This document shows, piece by piece, positions 43,003 through 51,491 of a stretch of DNA of 64,000 nucleotides. The position numbers and the translations under genes were made by a program. Under the pieces are notes generated by a model that had not been told where the DNA came from, ran no database searches, and saw only the letters and a program-made list of their open reading frames with translations. Positions within the stretch are counted from its first letter, which is position 1. Every line of letters starts with the position of its first letter. The stretch comes from Nostoc commune NIES-4072 (GTDB lineage: Bacteria; Cyanobacteriota; Cyanobacteriia; Cyanobacteriales; Nostocaceae): contig NZ_BDUD01000001.1 of NCBI RefSeq assembly GCF_003113895.1, positions 2,369,356 to 2,433,355 of the forward strand, given 5' to 3'.

Positions 43003-44094
43003 TTAACGTGATGAGCGAAATATTACACGACCTGGAGATTCTTCCTGGTTAATTCGCGCATATACTCGAAGACAAGTTAAGACTTCACCAGGAATACCAC
43101 CACAGTCTAGTTGTAAGTCATCCTTAGATGAAGCACAGATATCTGCATAAAGTCCCGATAATTGGCGAATTCGCACTTCATTACCTGCATTAATAGCTTC
43201 GTCAGCGACTTTCTTCAGGATGCGCCGTGATTCATGTTGTAGCTTTCCCCACCAAGAATAGCGTTCAGCCGGTGGAACGAATACTAGGGAATGTATCGCT
43301 TCGTCCATGTCAATCCAAGCATGGAGAATTGACAGGGGATCAGTATTTTTCTCTGCTTTTTGGGTGCGTTGGAAGCGATCGCTTAAAGCATCAATATATT
43401 GATCGCGCTGTTCTGCTTTGGAGTGTAAGGAAATGACATCGAAGCTAAAAACGCTCTTTAAAGCATGATGTAAATCTGGGTCTATTTCGATAAAATTCAT
43501 ATATAAAAATAGGAATGCTGCTGGTAAATCAGATACATCACCTTGGGGAATTTTAGAATTTGAGAGTGCCTGTTGATACAAGGTTAATCCCTGAGTTTGA
43601 ACAGTACCACTAAGTCCGGGGTAGATAATTTCGTCGCGGATAAAGGGAAGTTGATAGAGGTTAGAATTATCTGCGATCGCACCAACTTCTTGGGCTAAAT
43701 CTAAGGTGCGCGATCGCCAAGTTGCAGCTAAATCCTCTGGTACTCGTAGCAGTTTGCGTTGAATCTCATTCCACAAATCTGAGTCAGTTGTGCTTTGCAG
43801 TTGGGAATTACCCAGATAATAATTAAGTTCTGAGTCAGAATCAAAAACTTTCCGCAGGTGACTTAGTTTTAACTCATCTGGCGTATCTTCCCAACCAGTA
43901 TTTGGCTGTGGAGGTGAAGGTTCCAACAGGTTATGAAGTTCTTGCAGCACCTCATCGCATATTTTAGATCCTGGATCTAGTGGTAATTCTGTGCGAGCCT
44001 GATTTAAAGTCGCCTCTAGTCCATACAAACTAAACCGCAGTAACTGGGCTAACTCTGAATTCTCTATCTCTAATAATTGACGCAAGTGCTGCAT
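43003..44094 (-). CDS. Unknown protein encoded with the Hsp70-like/dynamin-like module
   Basis: From ATG 44094 this is about 363 residues. GGAGGTGAG lies seven bases before this ATG and decides the start over the upstream TTG. The protein is soluble, acidic and mostly helical (start MQHLRQLLEIENSELAQLLR), with a Trp-rich SWWGKLQHESRRILKKVADE stretch and no known motif. It lies 148 bases downstream of the Hsp70-like ATPase gene and in the same direction; a repeat hairpin (44150-44240) separates them. By position it may be the third member of the module, perhaps as an adaptor. No function can be given from the sequence. Confidence 0.6.
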   Translation of the reverse strand: MQHLRQLLEIENSELAQLLRFSLYGLEATLNQARTELPLDPGSKICDEVLQELHNLLEPSPPQPNTGWEDTPDELKLSHLRKVFDSDSELNYYLGNSQLQSTTDSDLWNEIQRKLLRVPEDLAATWRSRTLDLAQEVGAIADNSNLYQLPFIRDEIIYPGLSGTVQTQGLTLYQQALSNSKIPQGDVSDLPAAFLFLYMNFIEIDPDLHHALKSVFSFDVISLHSKAEQRDQYIDALSDRFQRTQKAEKNTDPLSILHAWIDMDEAIHSLVFVPPAERYSWWGKLQHESRRILKKVADEAINAGNEVRIRQLSGLYADICASSKDDLQLDCGGIPGEVLTCLRVYARINQEESPGRVIFRSSR

Positions 44095-44242
44095 GAATCT
44101 CACCTCCAAATATTTTTATAGCGAATTAAACTTGGCAAACCTCTGCGCCCCTTAGCGTTTACTTTGCGCCCCTCTGCGTTTAAAAATCTTAATTTTTTCA
44201 ACGCAGAGGAACGCAAAGGTTAGCGCAGAGGAACGCAAAGGT

Positions 44243-47218
44243 TTAATGTATACCGCAAAAGGGATCGCGTTCTTTATCAACTTCGTTGGGCTGCAATTCT
44301 AATTCAGCAATATAAACGCATCCTTCTTCTTTGAGACATTCTTGACTGTTTGATGTCCAGTAAGGAACTTCACCGGCGTGCATCCGCAAAATGCCTTGAT
44401 CGTCGAGAGTTACACGATATTGGCAAGGGTAATCTGTTGTTACATCTGGTTTGCTGAGTGCGCCAATTCTGATCCATTTTTTACTGTTGGTTTCAGCGTC
44501 TGTTTGATAAATATAGAAGGTGTGTTGGCCAGTTTGCGGGAAGGGAGGTAAGGGATTACTAATTAACCCAATTCCTGGTTTCGTCACGCCATCGCGCAGA
44601 TAGTGAAATTTTTGGAACAGCTTACTACCATCATTTCCTACTTCAAACACAAGATGATAGGCATCTGGTTGATCAACAGTTGCGGACTCAAGAACATTAA
44701 CGGCAATATCACCATCATTTAAATCTTTATTGAAGCGTTCCACAGCAATATTCCAGTTCAATTTACCATCAGCAAATAGCGGTAATTTTTCTGAAACTAC
44801 TGATTCCAAATCAATGCCAGGAATGTCAATTAAATAATGTGGATTTCCCTGACAAAGCAATACACTAAATTCAAGAGTTTGGTCAATCTCAAACTGAACT
44901 TTAATTTTTCTCAAAAACTCTGCTTCTTGCATTCCTAGTTTATTCATGAGATTTTTGCCGTCAAAGCTACCCCATAGTCGTAAATCTCCATCCTCGTAGT
45001 CTTGACGGTAAATAATATTAGTTAATTGGATTCCTTGCCATGCAGTCCGAACTTTGGCAACAGTTTCCGAAGGTGCTAGTTGATAGAGTTCTTGTCCAGC
45101 CTTGAATATGGTTAGTAAATCGTTACTTTGAGTTTTGCGTTTGAAGTTGCAGGGTAAATAATAAAACAGATTTTTGACATCAATTTCTAGCTGGTTGGCT
45201 CCCTTACGCAGCAAGCTTTTAGACTCTTCTGGATCGAATCTCAATCTTCGCAGTTTCTCAGCATAGCAAGCACCGGCGGAGGTAGCTAATTTGGTAAATT
45301 CCAGCACAAAAGTAATTCGCTCTGGATTCCACACAAAATATGGAGACTTACTAAATTCTTGGTAGATTTGGCGTTGCACTATGTCTAAATTACAAGTTTT
45401 TCCAGACAAAATTAACCAATCAACTTTTTGGGAATTCCAAGAATCTTTGGTGATATCATCAGGACGCAAGCGACTTTCCATTAATCCTTTGGCAATACCG
45501 ATCGCTTCTTTAATTCCGGAAACTGCGGCTCGTTCAAATTGCTGGTTATCTAGGGTAATGCAGATGCTATTTGGATCTTTAACTTGTAATTTTACAGCGC
45601 TTTGGGTGAGCAGTTCAGAAATTTGTTGTTCAGAAAGTGTGAAGGTTAATAGAGAATTATCTGCTGGTGGCTTTTGCCCAAGTTTCAGTTTAGCTGCTTC
45701 TGCATGATCCCAGAGGATATAAAATGATTGCAGGCGTTGGGGCGCTTGTTGCCAACGAGTGGGTAATACTTTCTCGGCAGTATCTAGGGCATCTTTGTAA
45801 GCAATATCGCCTTCTGGATTTTCTTTATCTAGACATTTTAAAAGACTACCAGTTTTGAATTTGCCTTGTTCTAAAAAGCGCTCGTTTAACTCAGAGTTAA
45901 TTAAATCTTCTAGCTTTTCGCTTTCTATATTACCTGTTGTTACTGATGTCAATAAGAAATCTGCGATCGCAACTTTTAATAATCTAAAAATTCGCAGTGT
46001 AATTAACTCACCGCCTAACTGTAAATGACCAGATGAGCCTAATAGTTTGGGAGTGAGTTTATAGTAACGTCCTCCTAAACCTCGGTCTTCATAATCAGCA
46101 AAACTAGGAGTTTTATCTTCTAAAGTCAGTTCAATTAAAGCTAAGTCTGTGGTTCCCCCGCCAATATCCAAAACGAGAACATTTTGTGACCATTTGTTTC
46201 CTGCTTGACGACAACGAGTTTTGAATGACTCGATGCCAATGTTGAGATTACCACCAAATTCTCGCCATAAAAAGAATATCGCCACAGAAACGGCTTCATC
46301 ATAAGCAGTTTGCACATCATCGATCCCCAACTGCTCAACTAATTCCTTAACTTCCTTGCGAACAACTGGTGGGGCGACGGTGGGGTAGGTGACAACTGCT
46401 GTTAAAAAATCTCCTTCTGAAAACCTGCGTTGGGCGCGTTGGCGGTAATCTTCAGTTAACTCGATTAAATGCGCCCAAGCACATTGGATCAGTTGATTAG
46501 CGGTAATTAATTCTTCTTCACCATCCAAAATAACTGGAAACAAACGATCTTGACCAAAATAGCGTTTAGGTGAATGGTGAAATCTGCTGATAATTTCCTT
46601 TAAAGAACCACTTGTACCTTGAGCGATCGCTTTTTTTCGGTTATCTCTAGCTTCCCTTCCCATTCGCAGTTTTAAATCGCTTAACTGCGAAATTTCCGAC
46701 TCGCTAGGAATTTCCGTATCGCGGCGATCAATATCCAGCACAACTGGAATCAGATTTTGCGACTCTAGGGTAGGGACGCGAAACACCTCATGATAAATTT
46801 GGTAAAGTTTTTTGCTGACAGCACGGCGGAATCTCTCGCTATTTCCTAAAGAGAGTTCAATTTGGCGAATTGCTTCCAAAAAGCGCTCTTTATTGTCACT
46901 TTCAAAGACTTCACTCAATCGGCTGGGTTCTATTTCTAGATTTCTGCTAATTTCTACAATAAACTTTTCCCAATCATCAGCGCTGACATCTGGTAAAGCC
47001 ACTGAGGCGGGAGAACTCAGCCATTGTGATAAGCGATCGCGCAGTCGCATTTCTTGTTCTTTGGGGAGAATTTCTGCGATCGGTACTTCAATTGGATCGA
47101 AAAGTGTAACTGTGGAATTCGATGTGCCAAAATCTAAAGCAAACCATCCTGGAAATCTTTTTTGTTGTTTCTCGCTTGGTTCTTGATCGTTATATTTATT
47201 GAGTTGAAAAGGGTTCAT
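44243..47218 (-). CDS. Large Hsp70/actin-fold (ASKHA) ATPase, SrfB-like
   Basis: The 991-residue protein has the nucleotide-fold landmarks of Hsp70/actin: phosphate-1 loop FALDFGTSNSTVTLFDP near residue 28, phosphate-2 VLVLDIGGGTTDLALIEL near residue 345, and an adenosine-type motif in DWLILSGKTCNLDIVQR near residue 600. It is far longer than DnaK (about 640) and lacks its substrate domain; the last about 300 residues form a beta-rich extension (FDGKNLMNKLG, VYIAELELQPNEVD). The overall plan resembles SrfB proteins, which are encoded with a dynamin-like SrfC. A dynamin-like gene lies upstream in the same direction. The role is unknown. Confidence 0.8.
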   Translation of the reverse strand: MNPFQLNKYNDQEPSEKQQKRFPGWFALDFGTSNSTVTLFDPIEVPIAEILPKEQEMRLRDRLSQWLSSPASVALPDVSADDWEKFIVEISRNLEIEPSRLSEVFESDNKERFLEAIRQIELSLGNSERFRRAVSKKLYQIYHEVFRVPTLESQNLIPVVLDIDRRDTEIPSESEISQLSDLKLRMGREARDNRKKAIAQGTSGSLKEIISRFHHSPKRYFGQDRLFPVILDGEEELITANQLIQCAWAHLIELTEDYRQRAQRRFSEGDFLTAVVTYPTVAPPVVRKEVKELVEQLGIDDVQTAYDEAVSVAIFFLWREFGGNLNIGIESFKTRCRQAGNKWSQNVLVLDIGGGTTDLALIELTLEDKTPSFADYEDRGLGGRYYKLTPKLLGSSGHLQLGGELITLRIFRLLKVAIADFLLTSVTTGNIESEKLEDLINSELNERFLEQGKFKTGSLLKCLDKENPEGDIAYKDALDTAEKVLPTRWQQAPQRLQSFYILWDHAEAAKLKLGQKPPADNSLLTFTLSEQQISELLTQSAVKLQVKDPNSICITLDNQQFERAAVSGIKEAIGIAKGLMESRLRPDDITKDSWNSQKVDWLILSGKTCNLDIVQRQIYQEFSKSPYFVWNPERITFVLEFTKLATSAGACYAEKLRRLRFDPEESKSLLRKGANQLEIDVKNLFYYLPCNFKRKTQSNDLLTIFKAGQELYQLAPSETVAKVRTAWQGIQLTNIIYRQDYEDGDLRLWGSFDGKNLMNKLGMQEAEFLRKIKVQFEIDQTLEFSVLLCQGNPHYLIDIPGIDLESVVSEKLPLFADGKLNWNIAVERFNKDLNDGDIAVNVLESATVDQPDAYHLVFEVGNDGSKLFQKFHYLRDGVTKPGIGLISNPLPPFPQTGQHTFYIYQTDAETNSKKWIRIGALSKPDVTTDYPCQYRVTLDDQGILRMHAGEVPYWTSNSQECLKEEGCVYIAELELQPNEVDKERDPFCGIH

Positions 47219-47436
47219 TATAGTATCACTTTTTGTTGTTTGTTTTATACCTGGCTAAAAACTGTAATGTTCTATCATAAAATTACAAATTTAGAGAATC
47301 TTTGGTCTTGTACCATTGATTCTCTTTAGCACTGGCTTTTTTATTTGGCGCGATATTTACGTCGGGCTACGCTTTTATATGAAACGGCGTAGGCGTAGCC
47401 CAAACTAGGCGATCGCTATGAAAATTACAGCAGTTA

Positions 47437-47884
47437 TTAAGTTGATGTTGAAGATTCTTGCTCAGTTGCAAGTCTTACTTGTTCGACTTGTTCGATAGTT
47501 AAGTTCAGTAACTGGGCAACCTCTTCTATCGAAATACCATAATCTAAGAACCGAGGTATAAGTTCAAGTTTTGCTTCTTGATAAACCTTAGTTTCTTCTA
47601 ACTTAACTCCTAACATTGCCTCTACCTCTTCACGACTTAAGTTGGCAAATTTATAAATGGTACAGTAACTCATCTTTTTGGAATTGCACCTCAGCAAAAA
47701 AGATCGTCTGAGATGTTGCATCCGGTGGAGGTAAAAATACCCCATCAATCCGAAATGTTGGTTCTTTAACTTCAACTGATTCAAAACGATAGCTAGCAGC
47801 TTCGGCTGGTGGCTGTTCTACTAACTCGAAAAACAATCCTGGGACACGCTTGAAAATTGCATAAAAAATTGCATCACGTCTCAC
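47437..47884 (-). pseudogene. DUF2887/Rpn-type nuclease gene with internal deletion
   Basis: The first part (from GTG 47884) reads MRRDAIFYAIFKRVPGLFFE, then FESVEVKEPTFRIDGVFLPP and FFAEVQFQKDELLYHL before a stop. The second part, in another frame, resumes with TIYKFANLSREEVEAMLGVK, then LEETKVYQEAKLELIP and a helical end. In intact members roughly 140 residues lie between these two parts, so the middle was deleted out of frame. The family has a PD-(D/E)XK nuclease fold linked to Rpn/transposase-like proteins. It sits between the dynamin-like and Hsp70-like genes in the same direction. Confidence 0.75.
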
Positions 47885-47937
47885 AAATACATCCTCATAA
47901 ACCTACCCGATCGCAATCAGTCACTTTCTGAGTTAGC

Positions 47938-50478
47938 TTATCTCAAATCATCTAAGTAAGAAACAGCAGCAAGTTCTGAAATAATCTGCAACCAAGTAGG
48001 AATTTTTATTTCAGATGGCAAGTCTCCAGCCGCTAAATATCTCAGCAAAGTTTCTTTTTTTGACAGGTTTTGCAAACTAGGAATAATTTGATCCAAAATA
48101 CCTTCAAGTTCGGAATTTATTTGCTGATTAACTTCGCTAACATACTGCACAAGATGGAGGCTGGCGCTAGCAGTAATTTCATCTCGCAGCCGCAGTACTA
48201 AAAGTTGGTGGTTGCTCGATCTAGGTAAACCTTGACTTTTTTCTGGTGCCCAGTCAAAAATTTGACCAACGTTGTGTTTCTCGTCTTGACGTGCTAGAGG
48301 AAAGATAATTTCGGGGGCAACGGTTTTGTTTTTACTACTGATTTCAGAAATAATTGCTTCTTTCCATTCATTAGGATCGCATCCTAGTAATAATTTGTAA
48401 AATAGATCGGCATCTTCAAAACCAAATTTTTCTTCGATTTCTTGTTCCATATCTGGATGGAAAAATGCCTGCAATTGTTCGCGCTCTGGGGCGACATAAT
48501 TTGACAATTGATTTAACAAATCTACCACTGCTTGATGGATGCGATCGCGGGCAAAATCTTCTACTTCTTTAACGGTTTTCTCAAATACTGGATAAAAATC
48601 ATCGCTCTTAGTTGGAAGGGAACTATTGACGCGATTTCCCCGATCAAATAATTTCCCGGCTGCACCTTTAGATTCTGCCAGAGCGATCGCTCCATTGTTA
48701 GCTTTGTTGAAGAGTAAAGTCCACTGGTTCCAATTCAGGATTCTAAAAGTGAGTTCGTCTTTTACTACATCGCTGACGACAACACCGCGCCGGTCTTTGA
48801 GTGGTTCTTTCCCTAAATCTTTTTGAAAATTCCGATAGATTTTATCTAAGCTTTCGACCATAAAGCGCAACTCGATAAAGGCGGGACTATCACCTGTAGG
48901 GATACCTTGCTCGTGAATTTCATCTATGATGTCCTTCAAGTGATCTTGTTGCTGACTCACTACATCAGCCGATCTCCGAGTATCTTCATATAGTTGCTTT
49001 AGACCATGAGTCGCTACGTGGGTTTGAATCAATTCCCGCAGCTTACTAAGTCCCCCATCTTGACTAAAGTAACCTAGCTGTCTGCCCAAATAACTGCGAG
49101 TGTTAGATCCTAATAGTTGTTCACTTAAGCGGTGCCATTTTTCTTGTAGCCGTTTAGATCGATCTAAATAATCAGGATAGTCTAAGTTAGCCAAAAACTC
49201 TGTTGAGCCTGCTTTCACGCTACTAGAACGTTTTGCTAATTCAGCTAGTCCCAACAGGGGCGATAGTAAAACGATGCGGTCTTTTTGAGTTGTAAACGCT
49301 TCTGCACCGTCAATGGTAGTTTGCAGAACTTTGAGTTTTTGGAAAACGGTTTCTTCTTGTAAATGGCTATCTTCAATTAATTGGTCAAGTTCTCTTTCGC
49401 CACCTTCGCTATCTAGGGGTAGTTGATCGAAGCGACCCACACCGACGAGAATTAAATCTTTCAGGTCTTGTCCTGGTCGCTGCTGCTGCATCATCGTAAA
49501 GATTTTATTGGCGCGATCGCTCCCAGGAGATTTACCATTTAGCAATACCAAAATTGTTTGTACTTCTGCCAATTCTCGCAGTGACAAAAAGGTATCCCTA
49601 GCTCCCGAATTAGCAGCCCCTAATCCCGGAAAGTCGATAAGAATAAATTTGGCTGCACCTGCAAAATCCCAAATTTCCCGTGATATTTTTACATCAATAT
49701 CCACGCGGCGGATCAGTGGGAAACTGTTTTGTAATAACTTTGTTGGTAGCCTCTGGGGTGGACTTGGTAATCGGATATGCGCTGGAGGTAAATCTTCAAA
49801 TTTCAGAGTTTGGATTGCCATTGGCTGTTCGACTAGCTGTAGCCCTTCGCGGGCCGTGGTAGCATCAATCTGGTAACGCCCACCACACATAACTTCCCCA
49901 TAAGCTTGATAAGCCCGCAGGAATAATACCAACTCCCGGAGTAAATAACGTAGCTCTAAATTGTTACTGCTATTCCATGCTTCTTCACACCAGCCAATAA
50001 TATCTGTGCCAGAGTTGAGTTTTGATACTGGTATCGGAGGAAGCCCTGCTGCTGTTGTCCGTTTATTGGCTTCCCCTAGCATGAAGCGTAGACACTCATG
50101 TACCCCTTCATGAGAAAGATAATCTACAGTGAAATTACTTAATTGTGTAGTGGCAAAGTCATCTTGCGGTATGATGTGTATGGCGGTAACATTACCTGTA
50201 GTGGGGTTTTCGCTGACAGGCAAAGCATCAGCATATCCAATTAGACTGCCTAAAAGTAAAGTTTTCCCACTACTGAATTCCCCCATCACCCCAATTTTGA
50301 CAGGTGAAGTTGCCAGGTCTACAGTTTTCTGGGCAGCTGACCGCAGACGCAGGAGACAGTCGTCAAGACTAGCTGGAACCCAATCTTCTTGTTTTGAAGG
50401 GTGCTGGGGCACAGAATCTATCTTTCGGAGGATGAATTCGCCGTACTCCTTAAAACGGCCCAGTTTATCTGGTTCCAT
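47938..50478 (-). CDS. Dynamin-like large GTPase, SrfC-like
   Basis: From ATG 50478 this is about 846 residues; an upstream ATG at 50499 is possible. The P-loop is KIGVMGEFSSGKTLLLGSLI near residue 68, switch I ENPTTGNVTAIHI, and the G3 motif FILIDFPGLGAANSGARDTF near residue 283. The expected (N/T)KxD motif is replaced by GVGRFDQLP. The rest is long and helical with coiled-coil character, like dynamin and SrfC proteins. Such GTPases remodel membranes or assemble large scaffolds. It is the first gene of a leftward module with an Hsp70-like ATPase. Confidence 0.8.
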   Translation of the reverse strand: MEPDKLGRFKEYGEFILRKIDSVPQHPSKQEDWVPASLDDCLLRLRSAAQKTVDLATSPVKIGVMGEFSSGKTLLLGSLIGYADALPVSENPTTGNVTAIHIIPQDDFATTQLSNFTVDYLSHEGVHECLRFMLGEANKRTTAAGLPPIPVSKLNSGTDIIGWCEEAWNSSNNLELRYLLRELVLFLRAYQAYGEVMCGGRYQIDATTAREGLQLVEQPMAIQTLKFEDLPPAHIRLPSPPQRLPTKLLQNSFPLIRRVDIDVKISREIWDFAGAAKFILIDFPGLGAANSGARDTFLSLRELAEVQTILVLLNGKSPGSDRANKIFTMMQQQRPGQDLKDLILVGVGRFDQLPLDSEGGERELDQLIEDSHLQEETVFQKLKVLQTTIDGAEAFTTQKDRIVLLSPLLGLAELAKRSSSVKAGSTEFLANLDYPDYLDRSKRLQEKWHRLSEQLLGSNTRSYLGRQLGYFSQDGGLSKLRELIQTHVATHGLKQLYEDTRRSADVVSQQQDHLKDIIDEIHEQGIPTGDSPAFIELRFMVESLDKIYRNFQKDLGKEPLKDRRGVVVSDVVKDELTFRILNWNQWTLLFNKANNGAIALAESKGAAGKLFDRGNRVNSSLPTKSDDFYPVFEKTVKEVEDFARDRIHQAVVDLLNQLSNYVAPEREQLQAFFHPDMEQEIEEKFGFEDADLFYKLLLGCDPNEWKEAIISEISSKNKTVAPEIIFPLARQDEKHNVGQIFDWAPEKSQGLPRSSNHQLLVLRLRDEITASASLHLVQYVSEVNQQINSELEGILDQIIPSLQNLSKKETLLRYLAAGDLPSEIKIPTWLQIISELAAVSYLDDLR

Positions 50479-50499
50479 AAAGTAGTTTCCGCCTAACAT

Positions 50500-51491
50500 T
50501 AATTTCTGTGAGCTTTATAACATATAAAATGCGATTGCTAGTCATTGTTGCAACGTGTTGATATCACATTTAGCATTTCTCTCATTTAATTTGCAATTTT
50601 GGGATGAGGCGTTTTGAACGGTCAAGACAATTTTGAAAAATCAGGTTTGAATTGGAAAATTTAAGAAGAATTCAGAAGTCAGAATGGGCTAAACCTTAGC
50701 TATCCGCTAACAGGAGTCAGAATTAATAAAGTAGAGTTTTATACCACAATTTAACTAGAGACTCCTTAGTAAAGACGTGGGTATTACACCCTTTTATAGC
50801 CTTTATTTTAAGAGGATGTCCGAAAAGCATTAGGTGAATATAATTCGCTACTACATTAGCATTGTCTACCTACGCCCAAAAGATAAAAAATTAAAAATTT
50901 CCAACCCACCTTCGTGGGTTTAGTCTTTATAGCCGCGACTTCTAATCCAGTTCGGATAAGCTGGCGTTGTAAGGGAAGCTCTTCAGGAAAGAGAGCTATT
51001 GTTAAGTAATTCTTCTCTCAAGAAATTCCTTAACCGCACGGTATTGAGTCACCAAGACTCTAATTCATGCTGGATTCTTCTTGATAAAAAATCAATATTG
51101 ATTTGATATGAATTTTATGATTATTGTGAATTTCTGATAAAGATGTAAACATCTCATAGTGAATCATGTAGTTTCCGTAAAGCTAAATCACCTTTTTGAG
51201 CAATGCAATTACATAGTTAAGATGAATTTATAAGGAATTTTAAGAAGACTCAAAGCCAACAAATTTCCTGACACATGGATAGCTTAAATTTCACAAATAT
51301 GCTGAAGTTAATCTTAATGATAACTTTAGTATTTTTTTAATTTATTTACAGTAAAAGAGAAATTGTTGTAAATATAAAACTAAATAAAGCATTAAAATAA
51401 ATAACAGATTGAAATGAAAATTATATATCTATTAACAAATCCTATTTTCAGACTATTACCTTAATAATTTAGGCAGAGCAGGCAGGCAAAA
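50500..51491. other. Long intergenic region (about 1 kb) with dispersed repeats only
   Basis: No gene is supported. It holds an arm of the gaattcagaagtcagaat repeat (50669-50720), a hairpin repeat (aacccaccttcgtgggttt, 50903-50921) followed by the common tagccgcgacttctaat motif, and aattccttaaccgcacggta (51022-51041). The last is inverted relative to a similar sequence at about 54196-54215 beyond the next kinase gene. The last 350 bases before 51492 are very AT-rich. Confidence 0.5.
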
